A program made the translations under genes and the position numbers. Positions 14,965 through 24,315 of a stretch of 64,000 nt of DNA are shown one piece after another. The notes under the pieces are model-generated. The model was not told the origin of the DNA. It did no database searches and saw only the letters and a list, made by a program, of their open reading frames with translations. The stretch is from the NCBI GenBank assembly GCA_016841675.1, contig JAENYQ010000001.1, positions 100,291 through 164,290 of the forward strand, given 5' to 3'. The stretch is from Desulfotomaculum sp. (lineage in GTDB: Bacteria > Bacillota > Desulfotomaculia > Desulfotomaculales > Desulfallaceae). The first letter of the stretch is position 1, and every line of letters begins with the position of its first letter.

Positions 14965-17913
14965 TTGCCAAGTAACCAATCCAACCAATATAGCAACCAA
15001 CTATCTATCAGCGACATTTTAGATCGCATTAATATAGAATCATTTGCCACCCAGCACCTGCCCGTCCCGGCCAAAAAGGAACCTAAAAACTGGCTGTATG
15101 ATTGCAGTTTGTGCGGTGGTGAGAAAAAAGTATCCTTCTTCCCGGGGACATCAAACAATATCCCCGGGCCATGGACCTGCAACAAATGTAACGAGTCGGG
15201 GAACTTGTTTTCTTTCTTGACTAAACTATTAAACATGAGTAAAAAGGATGCGGCGCAACTACTTAAAAGAGAGGCCGGTATACCGGACGACCCGCCGCCG
15301 AAGCGCAATAAATCACGAAGTGGTAAAGGTAAAAATAATTCCAATAACCGCGGCAATGGCGACGAAGGGGGCGATGAGAAAAAAAGCCGAGGTCCCCTGC
15401 CAATAGCGCCGCCCAGTTCCCAAAAAATATATCAGCGATTCGTAGAGTTGACACATCTTACCCCGGAACATCGAGAGCAAACCAATAAAAAACGCGGTTT
15501 CAGAGATCAAACTATTGATGCTCTAAGGTTACGGTCGGGGGGCGACTATGTTGCCGGGGTGTTGGAGCAATTAAAAGCAGAGTTTCCACCAGACGAGTTG
15601 GTTTTGTCTGGGGTAATGATACGGCAGAATAATGCCCTAATCCCATGTGAGCAGTTATTGCAGGACCGGGTGTTAATACCTTACATGGATGAATCGGGGG
15701 CGGTGTATCATCTCAGGCCACACAAGCTAGGTTTTAAAGATGTGGCGCCGCAACCGTTTTGTAGGCAGTTTTTGCGCGATAAGCCCGAGGTGGTGGTATT
15801 AACCGAGGGTGAGTTTAAGGCGGCGGCGCTGGCCTTGGAGTGGGGCATATCGGCCATATCGGTGCCGGGGATAAGTAGTTTTGCGGGGAAGTATTTTGAA
15901 CGTCTGACTGGTTTACTGCAGGAGTTTGGAATCCGTCGTGTCGTTGTTATCTTTGACAATGAGGAAAAAGGAGATCCTGGCCTGCCAGGATTTAAAGAGC
16001 GCATTGAGGACCGGTTTGATACACCGTTTTGGGCTTACATTTTGGGGTATAAATTAGGCCGGGATGGTTTTCAAACCACGGTAGGAAACTTACCGGACCA
16101 GTGGCGAGAAAGCGGCAAAATAGACTTTGATATGGCCCTAGCCCAGGGGCGGACCAAAGAAGATATTGATAGCGTTATTCAGGGGGCAATGCCGCCTAAA
16201 GAGTTTTTGGAATCGCTACCAGAGGAAACCAAGAAAATAGTTCGGCGTAAAGCGGCCCGGTTTTTTAAAAAGTTCAATATTCGTCGGGAGTATAACAAGT
16301 ATATTGCCATCCGAACGAAGGGCGAAGATCACTATGAAGAAACAATTTCTAACTTTGTAATCAACATAAAAAGCAACTACCTGACCGGGGAAGGTGTTAT
16401 TCGCAATATTGAAATGGTTAATGAGTTTGGGGAAGTTAGTGATTCATTCACTATAGAACCTGGGGATATGGCTGGCGGCGACAGTTTTAAAAAATTTTGC
16501 TTTAGTAAGGGAAACTATATTTTTAAAGGAAAAGGCGATGACCTAATAAATATCTGGGATTTTGAATTCAACCGAGACACTGGGACGGTAATCCATATCC
16601 CGGAGAAGATAGGCAGAGTTAAACCAAACCTGTGGCTATTTGGCAATATGGCCATCAAGGACGGTAAAGTCTACCGGCCCGGGGAAGATGGCGTGATATG
16701 GATTGACGGCGAAGGGTATAAGCCGCAAAGCCTACACATGGGACCACGGGACGAACCGCTGGAAGATGCTATCCCTTCCCTATATGAAGGACCGGTAGAT
16801 ATTAAGGCAGTAGCTGAAAAGATGCGTCACTGTGTTGGTGGGTATGAGGCATATATCGGCATCGGCTGGGTAGTGATGACCATATTCAGTAAAGATATTT
16901 TCGCTAAATATAAGTGCCTGCCGTTTTTATTCCCACATGGCAAAAGGGAATCGGGTAAGTCGTCTTTTATGCGGTGGATAATCCGGTTTTTCGGGGTGGA
17001 GAGTGATGGTATATCGTTGCCGGAAACCAGTCAGAACTATATTATGCGTGTACTTGGTTATTACAGCAGCATCGGAGTATGGTTCGACGAGTATAGGAAT
17101 GAGCCACAGGTTACCAAGAAGGACGGATATTTGCGGTCGGCCTATAACCGACAACTTTCAGGCAAAGGTATTAAGCAAACTTTTGGGGCACGCGGTTATG
17201 ATGTTTCAGGCACTATTGCTATCGCCGGAGAAGAAGTACCTAAAGATAGTGGCCTTTTTACTAGGAGCTGTTTTATACAGTTGTCTAGCAATAAAAGAAA
17301 TAGGGCGCACTATGATGACCTAAATATAAATTGTGAAAAATTCAGCGGTTTCGTTTATCATTTGATTCTAAATTACGATAAATACAAGAACGATATACTA
17401 AACGGGATAACCTACCTTAAAAACACATTAATTAATTTAAAAATTAGCGACAGGACAGCAGAAAATTGGGCAATCATTGCTGCCTGTTTTTGGGTAACCG
17501 TGGAGCAGGATAATGGTTTTGTCAAATGGATACAGAAAACCTGCCAGGAGCTTAAAATGTCCGGCGAGGACGATCATGCTTTAAACCTTTTCTTAGACGA
17601 CCTAAACTACTTAGTATCAACCAGTGAATTAGGTCCTGGATTTGTTGATTACCGACCAGCAGAGCAAGAACTTTATTTATACTTTAAAGGTATTTATGAA
17701 ACATGGTCCCTACATTACAGGAGAAAAACCGGCAAGGAACCGTTTAATAGAACTACACTATCTGATTATCTAAGAGATGAACCATATTTTAAGAGTTACA
17801 AACAAGCTAAAATCAATGGCATTAATAGGCATTGTTATATTGTTGACTTAAACAAAGCCCCGGATAGTTTAAGGGAAATAGCATCGATCTTTGCATTAAA
17901 TCAAATTGATTGA
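14965..17913 (+). CDS. primase-helicase fusion protein, 982 aa
   Basis: TTG start after AAGGCGGTG. A zinc finger with Cys47, 50, 72 and 75 (CSLC...CNKC) opens the protein. Next comes a basic Asn/Gly linker, then a toprim domain: VVVLTEGEFKAAALA (about 275) and VVVIFDNEEKGDPG (about 326). In the C-terminal half GKRESGKSS (about 658) is a Walker A of a superfamily 3-like or DUF927-like ATPase, followed by WFDEYRNEP (Walker B). It probably makes primers and unwinds the fork for phage replication. The candidate origin repeats follow it directly. Confidence 0.8.
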   Translation: MPSNQSNQYSNQLSISDILDRINIESFATQHLPVPAKKEPKNWLYDCSLCGGEKKVSFFPGTSNNIPGPWTCNKCNESGNLFSFLTKLLNMSKKDAAQLLKREAGIPDDPPPKRNKSRSGKGKNNSNNRGNGDEGGDEKKSRGPLPIAPPSSQKIYQRFVELTHLTPEHREQTNKKRGFRDQTIDALRLRSGGDYVAGVLEQLKAEFPPDELVLSGVMIRQNNALIPCEQLLQDRVLIPYMDESGAVYHLRPHKLGFKDVAPQPFCRQFLRDKPEVVVLTEGEFKAAALALEWGISAISVPGISSFAGKYFERLTGLLQEFGIRRVVVIFDNEEKGDPGLPGFKERIEDRFDTPFWAYILGYKLGRDGFQTTVGNLPDQWRESGKIDFDMALAQGRTKEDIDSVIQGAMPPKEFLESLPEETKKIVRRKAARFFKKFNIRREYNKYIAIRTKGEDHYEETISNFVINIKSNYLTGEGVIRNIEMVNEFGEVSDSFTIEPGDMAGGDSFKKFCFSKGNYIFKGKGDDLINIWDFEFNRDTGTVIHIPEKIGRVKPNLWLFGNMAIKDGKVYRPGEDGVIWIDGEGYKPQSLHMGPRDEPLEDAIPSLYEGPVDIKAVAEKMRHCVGGYEAYIGIGWVVMTIFSKDIFAKYKCLPFLFPHGKRESGKSSFMRWIIRFFGVESDGISLPETSQNYIMRVLGYYSSIGVWFDEYRNEPQVTKKDGYLRSAYNRQLSGKGIKQTFGARGYDVSGTIAIAGEEVPKDSGLFTRSCFIQLSSNKRNRAHYDDLNINCEKFSGFVYHLILNYDKYKNDILNGITYLKNTLINLKISDRTAENWAIIAACFWVTVEQDNGFVKWIQKTCQELKMSGEDDHALNLFLDDLNYLVSTSELGPGFVDYRPAEQELYLYFKGIYETWSLHYRRKTGKEPFNRTTLSDYLRDEPYFKSYKQAKINGINRHCYIVDLNKAPDSLREIASIFALNQID

Positions 17914-17914
17914 C

Positions 17915-18240
17915 CCCCGGTAGGAAATGAATCCTACCTTCCTACCGATTTCCTACCGGTTTCCTACCGACCTTAAGCCTTGGGACTGTAGGCGTGAAGG
18001 GATTGCGGTAGGAAAGTAGGATTGATTTAAGCATATTACCATCTCTAATGAAAAACAATTTTTCTCCGGGGTAAGAAAAGGTGTATGTAATAAATGATTT
18101 TTCTTTATAAATATGTTGATCGGTGATTTCATTTCCTACTTTCCTACCGGAACGCAAAAAACCTTGATATATAAGGGCTGAAGGCGGTAGGAAATGGGTA
18201 GGAAATAGGTAGGAAGGTAGGATTCATTTCCTACCGCCAA
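17915..18240. repeat. GTAGGAAA iteron cluster, candidate replication origin
   Basis: The gene-free gap holds about 14 copies of the core (C)GGTAGGAAA or its complement TTTCCTACC(G): seven with GTAGG (about 17919, 18007, 18016, 18186, 18196, 18206, 18214) and seven with CCTAC (about 17933, 17941, 17952, 17963, 18135, 18143, 18231). They form two dense clusters around a more A/T-rich centre at about 18020-18125. Copies on both strands create several hairpins. Position between primase-helicase and RecD2-like helicase fits an origin with initiator-binding iterons; an operator array is the alternative. Confidence 0.7.
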
Positions 18241-18271
18241 GGTAAATATGTAATAAAACGGAGGTCTGAAA

Positions 18272-20644
18272 ATGCCACGCAAGTCAAGAAACACGCGGAA
18301 AAAAGCGGATATATCGAAAATTGAGGCCGAAGTAAACGGTTATATCGAAAAGGTAATTTTCCCACGCTGGGGACAGGAAAGCAAAAACGGGTTTGCAATT
18401 TTAGCACTGCATATAAAAGGCGGAGCTAGTGGAACCGATGGAACCGGGGTGGAACCAGAGACGGTTCCGGACGGTTCCGGACGGTTCCGGAGTGATGAAT
18501 TTGGCAACGACCCCAACCGCATCGTCGCTAAGGGTACCTACCCCCACCCTAGGGAAGGGGATGAAGTTTTACTCAAAGGGCGCTGGATAGAAGATCCCCA
18601 GTATGGCCGGCAATTCCAGTTTAGTGAATTTGAAATTGTACTACCCACATCACAGCAGGGGGTGGTGGCCTATTTTAGCAGCGGAAAGTTTTACGGTTTA
18701 GGACCCGCCGCGGCGCACAAAATTATTGACGCCCTGGGAGAGAATTGCTTAAACTTACTGGCAGCCAATCCGGATTTGGCTTATGACATCCCTACATTAT
18801 CCGAAAAGCAAAAGGTGGAATTGGCCGAAAAGATGGCCGACCATGGCGTCCTGGGTGACCTTATAGCACTCATTTGCCGGCACGGTATAGGCACCAGTAC
18901 GGCGGGGCGGATTTATGCCCACTATGGGCCGCATGTGCTGGATGTGGTCAAAGAAAACCCTTACCAGCTAATTAGGGATGTGGATGGTATCGGGTTTGAT
19001 AAGGCGGATAAAATCGGGGTGTCTGTGGGCATCAAACGGAATAGTGACTACAGGATTGAGGCGGCGGTGCGGCATGTGCTGGAAGAAGCCAAGCATGAAG
19101 GACATGTGGCGGTGCGGTCGGCCCGGGTGACTGACCTTGCCTTGAAGTTGCTGGGCGAAGATTCCGGGGTGGGTATTGGCGATGTGGTCCGGGTGGGCCG
19201 GGGTTTGGTGGAGTCGGGGGAATTGGTCAGAGAGAATAATAAAGAGAAAAAGATCGACCTCATTTATCTTCCTGGAATGTATGAAGCGGAAACAGGACTT
19301 GCCAACAGACTAAAGCAAATGGTTGGAGTAGTTGATGGCGTAAACGATGAAATTATCGAGGAAATGATTACATCCCTGGAAGTGCGGATGCGCTTGCAGT
19401 ATCCATGGTTTAATTGCCTAGACCCAGAACAAAGAAATGCTGTACGCAGGGGTATTAAATACAGGGCGTCGGTAATAACTGGTCCCCCTGGTAGCGGGAA
19501 AAGCACAATATTGCATTTTATCAATACTGCCACAAAGTCATTATTCCCAGACATTAAGATATTTTTTGTGGCACCAACAGGAAGGGCGGCCAAGCGCATA
19601 TGCGAAACTACAGGTGCAGATGCCATGACTATCCATGCACAACTAGGGTATGTACCCGGTCAGGGATTTACATTTGATCAGTACAACCAACTACCCGGGC
19701 CTGCTGTTTTAACTAGTGATGAATTTTCTATGACCGATCTAGAACTAGGATATTCCCTTGTTCAAGCCATCCCAGACAATATGCGCCTTATTATTGTAGG
19801 CGATGTAAACCAACTCCCAAGTGTCGGTCCTGGCATGGTACTGCGAGATATTATTGAATCCGGTGCCGTACCAGTCACAAGATTAAACTTTATTCACCGT
19901 ACGGATGAGGGTTCAACCATATCCATGCTTGCAAATATGATCAACAACTACGACCGGGATAAGGTAATGCCAAACTTAAGGGAGTTAGAGCGACAATGTG
20001 GTGGCCGGGACTTCAGATTTTTCGAGGCACATACCCCCGAAGATGCGAACCGAGTAATTAAAGAACTAATGCAAAGGCAAAAAGATGCCGGCATGGGGTT
20101 ACTTGACTTCCAGGTACTGACGCCACTTAAAAAGCGTACTGCCGCCGGTGCATACCAGTTAAATGAGATGTTGCGTGAAATATTTAATCCGCCGTTGCCA
20201 GGGTTAAAGGAAAAGAAATATGGCGATAAGTTGTTCCGGGATGGGGATAAAGTGATGTGGGTTAATCGTAATGACCGGCGCCGGGGGTTGTCCAACGGTG
20301 ACATTGGAGTGTTGCGGGTAGGTAATAGGGGATGCGTGCTTGATTTAGATGGTCGTGAAATTGTTATGACCGGTGAGGATTTATCAAATGTGGAACACGC
20401 CCTAGCGTTCACCACGCACAAGGCACAAGGATCTGAGAGTGATTTTGTTCCGGTGGTTTGCGTCAAAGGTCATTACATGGGTGGCAGAATGTTATTTAGG
20501 AGTTTAATTTATACGGCGCTAACTAGAGCCAAAAAGAGGTTGGCTATTGTAGGCACCCAGGGAGTGTTTGAATTAGCGGTGAAAAATAATCGTATTGAAA
20601 AAAGATTTGGATTGCTGCGGGAAAGACTGCAGGGGGTTATATAA
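18272..20644 (+). CDS. RecD2-like superfamily 1 helicase, 790 aa
   Basis: ATG with ACGGAGG upstream. The N-terminal about 330 residues match the RecD2 layout, with an OB-like start and helix-hairpin-helix region (YGLGPAAAHKIIDALG, GIGFDKADKIG). Motif I is GPPGSGKST (about 403), motif II TSDEFSMTD, motif III GDVNQLPSVGPG, motif V/VI THKAQGSE (about 714) and YTALTRAKKRL. It would unwind DNA 5' to 3' in replication or repair. A short glycine/threonine-rich insert (GTDGTGVEPETVPDGSG) near residue 55 derives from a tandem repeat of ACGGTTCCGG at about 18462-18491. Confidence 0.88.
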   Translation: MPRKSRNTRKKADISKIEAEVNGYIEKVIFPRWGQESKNGFAILALHIKGGASGTDGTGVEPETVPDGSGRFRSDEFGNDPNRIVAKGTYPHPREGDEVLLKGRWIEDPQYGRQFQFSEFEIVLPTSQQGVVAYFSSGKFYGLGPAAAHKIIDALGENCLNLLAANPDLAYDIPTLSEKQKVELAEKMADHGVLGDLIALICRHGIGTSTAGRIYAHYGPHVLDVVKENPYQLIRDVDGIGFDKADKIGVSVGIKRNSDYRIEAAVRHVLEEAKHEGHVAVRSARVTDLALKLLGEDSGVGIGDVVRVGRGLVESGELVRENNKEKKIDLIYLPGMYEAETGLANRLKQMVGVVDGVNDEIIEEMITSLEVRMRLQYPWFNCLDPEQRNAVRRGIKYRASVITGPPGSGKSTILHFINTATKSLFPDIKIFFVAPTGRAAKRICETTGADAMTIHAQLGYVPGQGFTFDQYNQLPGPAVLTSDEFSMTDLELGYSLVQAIPDNMRLIIVGDVNQLPSVGPGMVLRDIIESGAVPVTRLNFIHRTDEGSTISMLANMINNYDRDKVMPNLRELERQCGGRDFRFFEAHTPEDANRVIKELMQRQKDAGMGLLDFQVLTPLKKRTAAGAYQLNEMLREIFNPPLPGLKEKKYGDKLFRDGDKVMWVNRNDRRRGLSNGDIGVLRVGNRGCVLDLDGREIVMTGEDLSNVEHALAFTTHKAQGSESDFVPVVCVKGHYMGGRMLFRSLIYTALTRAKKRLAIVGTQGVFELAVKNNRIEKRFGLLRERLQGVI

Positions 20645-20666
20645 AAGCAATTAGTTAAATAAAGAA

Positions 20667-20695
20667 TTGACTATTGATATGTAAAATCATATACT
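20667..20695 (+). promoter_or_regulatory. sigma-A-type promoter upstream of the HTH gene
   Basis: TTGACT (20667-20672) and TATACT (20690-20695) are separated by 17 bases. This is near-consensus and directly precedes the GTAGGGGG ribosome binding site of the small regulator, so the mRNA leader would be very short. Confidence 0.7.
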
Positions 20696-20721
20696 ATATA
20701 GTAGGGGGTGTATATTTAAAA

Positions 20722-20898
20722 TTGGATACCAATAATTATCTTACCATGAATGATCTAATGAAAAGGTTTAAAGTGACAAGAGCCACATTATACAACTGGA
20801 TTAAAAAAGGATTACCTTCAATTAAAGTTGGCGGTGTGCGGAGATTTAGAGAGAGTGAAGTAAATGATTGGGTTAATAATAATTCAACCCAGGATTAA
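20722..20898 (+). CDS. small helix-turn-helix (MerR/excisionase-like) DNA-binding protein, 58 aa
   Basis: The TTG at 20722 follows TAGGGGGTG; an upstream in-frame TTG (20674) lies inside the promoter and is rejected. The product reads LTMNDLMKRFKVTRATLYNW then a wing with GGVRRFRESEVNDWV, the HTH_17 pattern found in excisionases and small phage regulators. It has its own promoter, unlike its neighbours, so it may control the genes after it or excision. Confidence 0.75.
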   Translation: MDTNNYLTMNDLMKRFKVTRATLYNWIKKGLPSIKVGGVRRFRESEVNDWVNNNSTQD

Positions 20899-20950
20899 CT
20901 ATGCCCATAAATGCCGATAAACCGTAAACAATACCCGGAGGTATGCCGAT

Positions 20951-21733
20951 ATGCCGAAACTAGACGAATCCAAAAACCCATTTGCTTTTTTACTGAAAAA
21001 TAAGGATGAAGAATGTTCTGGCAACGATTCCCATAAAGATACAGTCCAAGAGTCACCCACTCCCACCCCAACCCTAGAATCATTCGTAGACTTTACAGGT
21101 TTCACAGCAACAACTGAACCAACGCCGCCACCAGTCCCAAATAAAAATAACCCCCAGGAATACGACCGTAACCACTGGTCACGCCTACTAAATAACTCAA
21201 CTCACCTAGCACCAAATGTGCGCCATTATCTGGTGGTTATGTATAATGCCGGGGTGAAACTAGTGGAGCGCAAAGTCAAGGCGGCCAATGGCAAGGTTAT
21301 CGTAAAATTAAAATTCATCCCCGGAGTGGATGAGGGTTGGAAAACACATCCCAATCCAGGCCAAATGCTCCGGGAGTTAATGACTGGCTTATATACCTAT
21401 ATATTGCAAGAGGAAGCGGCAGGGCGCAACCAAGGCGACAAACCATCCCCGGCACTATCGGCCATAAACGCTGCTTTGGAAGCAAAAGGGTGCCTTACCC
21501 CCTGCGCCCCAGGCCAAGCAGGTATAGCAGGCTTTAGGTTGGATTGGTCTAAGGTAGGAAGCGATGCTAAGTCTCAGGAAAAATTAGCCCAGGCCCGTAC
21601 GATGCTGGACCAGGCGGGGGGTGATGTTAAGCGGTGCATTGAGGGTGTGGCGGCAGCGGTGCGGGAACTGGGGTGTGTGGTGGCGCTGACCGAGATGGCG
21701 GAAGTTGAGGATGTGGGGGAAAGTAAACCATAA
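20951..21733 (+). CDS. phage protein of unknown function, 260 aa
   Basis: ATG after CGGAGGTATGCCGAT. The first 70 residues are low-complexity, Pro/Thr-rich (SPTPTPTLESF, TEPTPPPVPNKN). The rest is a helical domain with RHYLVVMYNAGVKLVERKV and a conserved-looking middle. There is no membrane segment or catalytic motif. It lies between the HTH gene and an HNH gene in the replication block. The function is not recognised. Confidence 0.65.
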   Translation: MPKLDESKNPFAFLLKNKDEECSGNDSHKDTVQESPTPTPTLESFVDFTGFTATTEPTPPPVPNKNNPQEYDRNHWSRLLNNSTHLAPNVRHYLVVMYNAGVKLVERKVKAANGKVIVKLKFIPGVDEGWKTHPNPGQMLRELMTGLYTYILQEEAAGRNQGDKPSPALSAINAALEAKGCLTPCAPGQAGIAGFRLDWSKVGSDAKSQEKLAQARTMLDQAGGDVKRCIEGVAAAVRELGCVVALTEMAEVEDVGESKP

Positions 21734-21751
21734 AGCGAGGTTGAAAAAACA

Positions 21752-22201
21752 ATGACAAGAGAAATCATAGTGAATAACTCAGCACCCAGAGAAGCGGGGC
21801 GTTTCGTTACTGGATTTTCGTACTCTCCGGATACTCAGATCAAGCCAGGAGAGCGTCGAAGTCGGGCGACCGAATTTAAACCGGGAGAGCATAGGAGTCC
21901 TACGACAGAGTTTAAGTCTGGTCAACCTGCGCACAATAAACTGCCCGTGGGTACTACTCGTATACGCCGAGAAACACATACGGGCTTGTTGCGCGCATGG
22001 AAAAAGGTGGCTGAACCGAATGTGTGGGTAAAAAGGGCAGTACTGGTCTGGGAATCCATAAATGGACCATTGCCGAAAGGTTGGGTTGTTCACCATGACG
22101 ACCGTAACAGCCTAAACGATTCCATCGGAAACCTCTATGGTTTATCTCGCCGCGACCATGCCGCTGAACACAGAGAGGAGTTGCAAGCATGGATGAACTA
22201 A
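21752..22201 (+). CDS. HNH endonuclease with TEFKPG repeats, 149 aa
   Basis: ATG after AAGCGAGG. The N-terminal 70 residues contain three short repeats of the type TEFKPGE(R/H)RS, the DNA-binding modular repeats often preceding phage HNH domains. The core is LPKGWVVHHDDRNSLNDSIG then SRRDHAAEHR, giving the HH, N and H residues. It overlaps the C5 methyltransferase start by 13 bp. It is likely a homing endonuclease; a nicking role in packaging is less likely because it is far from the terminase. Confidence 0.75.
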   Translation: MTREIIVNNSAPREAGRFVTGFSYSPDTQIKPGERRSRATEFKPGEHRSPTTEFKSGQPAHNKLPVGTTRIRRETHTGLLRAWKKVAEPNVWVKRAVLVWESINGPLPKGWVVHHDDRNSLNDSIGNLYGLSRRDHAAEHREELQAWMN

Positions 22202-23709
22202 TAGTGGATTCCTTCGCTGGGGGTGGCGGGGCCAGTACCGGAATTGCAATGGCCATTGGCAGGTCCGTAGATATCGCAATCAACCACGACCCGGTAGCAA
22301 TCGCCATGCACATAGTTAACCATCCGGAAACTGAACACTACTGTGAGAACGTGTGGGATGTGGATCCGAGAAAAGCGGCCAATGGCCGTCCAGTAGGGTT
22401 GGTATGGTTATCTCCGGACTGTAAGCACTTCAGTAAGGCCAAGGGTGGCAAACCAGTCGAGAAGCAGATCCGGGGTCTGGCATGGGTAGCAGTTAGATGG
22501 GCAGCCACAGTAAGGCCCCGGGTGATAATGCTTGAAAATGTCGAGGAATTTAAAACTTGGGGTCCACTACTTAAAGATGGAAAGCCAGATCCGAAACAAA
22601 AGGGCCGCACGTTCCAAGCCTTTCTTAATGCACTTAAGCGACAGGGTTACAAATATGATTATCGGGAGCTCCGGGCATGTGATTATGGTGCGCCGACCAT
22701 CCGTAAGCGCCTATTCCTGGTGGCCCGGTGCGACGGCCAACCGATTGTGTGGCCAAAACCGACCCACGGCGAACCAGAGAGTCTGGAAGTAAAAAGCGGT
22801 AAGTTGTTGCCATGGAGAACCGCTGCGGAGATTATAGATTGGTCCCTACCGTGCCCAAGCATATTTGAGAGGAAGCGGCCACTGGCGGAAAACACCATGC
22901 GGAGAATCGCCCGAGGGATACAGAAGTTTGTTTTGGAGAATCCGAAGCCGTTTATTATACGAGTCAATTATAGTGGTTCACCCCACCATTACTGCAACTC
23001 TATAGATGAGTCATTTAAAACTATTACCTCAAAAAATGGTTGGGGAATAGTTGCTCCGGTTATAGCCAGGCAGTTTGGTCGATCAATTGGTCATCCAGTG
23101 GACGAGTCATTGGGGACGGTAACGGCTGGTGGTGGAGGAAAATCTCAGTTGGTGGCGGCATTTTTAGCTCAATACCATACAGAGTCAGCCCATAGTTATG
23201 TTCGCGGCCAGGAATTAACTCGCCCTATACTGACAATCGACACCAATCCGAGATACGCATTAGTTTCAAGCCACCTGGTTAAATTGCGTGGTACTTGCCA
23301 GCATGGGCAACTGGTCACGGAACCAATGCCCACGGTTACAGCCGGGGGTTTGCATGTTGGTGAGGTCCGGGCGTTCTTGCTTAAATATTACGGCACCAAT
23401 ATTGGCCAAGCTTGCGATAAACCACTGCAGACCATTACAACAAAACATCGGTTCGGGTTGATAACCATACATGGCCAGGACTATCAAATAATTGACATCG
23501 GTATGAGGATGTTAGAACCACACGAACTATTTGCCGCCCAGGGTTTCCCGCCTGATTACATTATTAACCGAGATAGTAAAGGAAAGCCATTTTCTAAGGC
23601 TATGCAGGTTGCAAAGTGTGGAAATGCGGTTCCGCCGGCATTTGCTGAAAGTCTTGTCCGGGCTAATTTGCCCGAGTTATGCACTGGGGGCAATAGCCAA
23701 GTGGTGTAA
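22189..23709 (+). CDS. C5-cytosine DNA methyltransferase
   Basis: Motif I is DSFAGGGGAS (residues 7-16), motif IV WLSPDCKHFS with the catalytic Cys78, motif VI LENVEEF (115-121), motif VIII near RKRLFLVARCD, and motif X GNAVPPAFAESLV at the end. The usual PCQ is PDCKHF here, as in a phage and plasmid subgroup. The 506-aa length leaves a long target recognition region with repeated VTAGG/ITSKNG-type segments (about 280-430), which may mean more than one recognition unit. It methylates phage DNA, probably for anti-restriction. Confidence 0.88.
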   Translation: MDELIVDSFAGGGGASTGIAMAIGRSVDIAINHDPVAIAMHIVNHPETEHYCENVWDVDPRKAANGRPVGLVWLSPDCKHFSKAKGGKPVEKQIRGLAWVAVRWAATVRPRVIMLENVEEFKTWGPLLKDGKPDPKQKGRTFQAFLNALKRQGYKYDYRELRACDYGAPTIRKRLFLVARCDGQPIVWPKPTHGEPESLEVKSGKLLPWRTAAEIIDWSLPCPSIFERKRPLAENTMRRIARGIQKFVLENPKPFIIRVNYSGSPHHYCNSIDESFKTITSKNGWGIVAPVIARQFGRSIGHPVDESLGTVTAGGGGKSQLVAAFLAQYHTESAHSYVRGQELTRPILTIDTNPRYALVSSHLVKLRGTCQHGQLVTEPMPTVTAGGLHVGEVRAFLLKYYGTNIGQACDKPLQTITTKHRFGLITIHGQDYQIIDIGMRMLEPHELFAAQGFPPDYIINRDSKGKPFSKAMQVAKCGNAVPPAFAESLVRANLPELCTGGNSQVV

Positions 23710-23740
23710 ACTGATTAAATTTTAAACGGGGGCATGATGT

Positions 23741-24091
23741 GTGAATAGAAAATATCGAGTATGGTGCAAAAACAATAATGAATGGGAAAGGGATACCTGT
23801 TACCTTGCACCCGATGGAACACTGTATCAACGCAAAAGAAATGGTTTAATACCCTGTCGGGAAGATACTCATGTGGTGCAATTCTCTTCTGGACTGCCGG
23901 ATAAAAACAAGTTTGAAATTTACGATGGTGACGTAATCGAGTATAAGGTTACAGACAAAGACGGTGAGTTATTAACTAAAAGAATGACTGTTTATTTAGA
24001 AAATGGTAAGTTTAAAACTCAAATTAGTACACTGTTTGCTGTTCACTTAATATGTGAGGTTGTTGGTAATATATTTAACACGGAGGTCTAA
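23741..24091 (+). CDS. YopX-family protein
   Basis: GTG start with ACGGGGG upstream. The product reads KYRVWCKNNNEWERD at the start, then QFSSGLPDKNKFEIYDGDVIEY and CEVVGNIFNT, the layout of the YopX family widespread in Firmicutes phages and prophages (two beta domains). The biochemical role of the family is unknown. Confidence 0.8.
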   Translation: MNRKYRVWCKNNNEWERDTCYLAPDGTLYQRKRNGLIPCREDTHVVQFSSGLPDKNKFEIYDGDVIEYKVTDKDGELLTKRMTVYLENGKFKTQISTLFAVHLICEVVGNIFNTEV

Positions 24092-24092
24092 C

Positions 24093-24308
24093 ATGCCAAA
24101 AACATATTGCTACATCACCAAGAAACACGGCGGCATATTTATTGATTGCTCTTATGACCCGGACTTTCTGGAAGTCTTAAAGGGTCACGTTCCGCCCAAC
24201 CATAGGAGATACGACCCAGACCTGAAGCAATGGTGGATACATGAATTATTTGCCAAGCAGGCAATCAGGGATGCGAAGGTGTTCTTTGATAATGTGATGG
24301 AAGTGTGA
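24093..24308 (+). CDS. small protein of unknown function, 71 aa
   Basis: The ATG at 24093 is chosen because CGGAGG lies 8 bases upstream. The compact aromatic sequence (KTYCYITKKHGGIFIDCSYD, KQWWIHELFAKQ) resembles small phage proteins with a single alpha+beta unit. No function was recognised. Confidence 0.6.
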   Translation: MPKTYCYITKKHGGIFIDCSYDPDFLEVLKGHVPPNHRRYDPDLKQWWIHELFAKQAIRDAKVFFDNVMEV

Positions 24309-24315
24309 TGGAAGT

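Noticed and set aside
17915-18240. CRISPR array
   Set aside because: Repeat units are only about 9-11 bp, occur in both orientations and have no regular spacers.
18340-18522. Short leftward frames within the RecD2-like helicase gene
   Set aside because: Shadow frames without start signals on the wrong strand.
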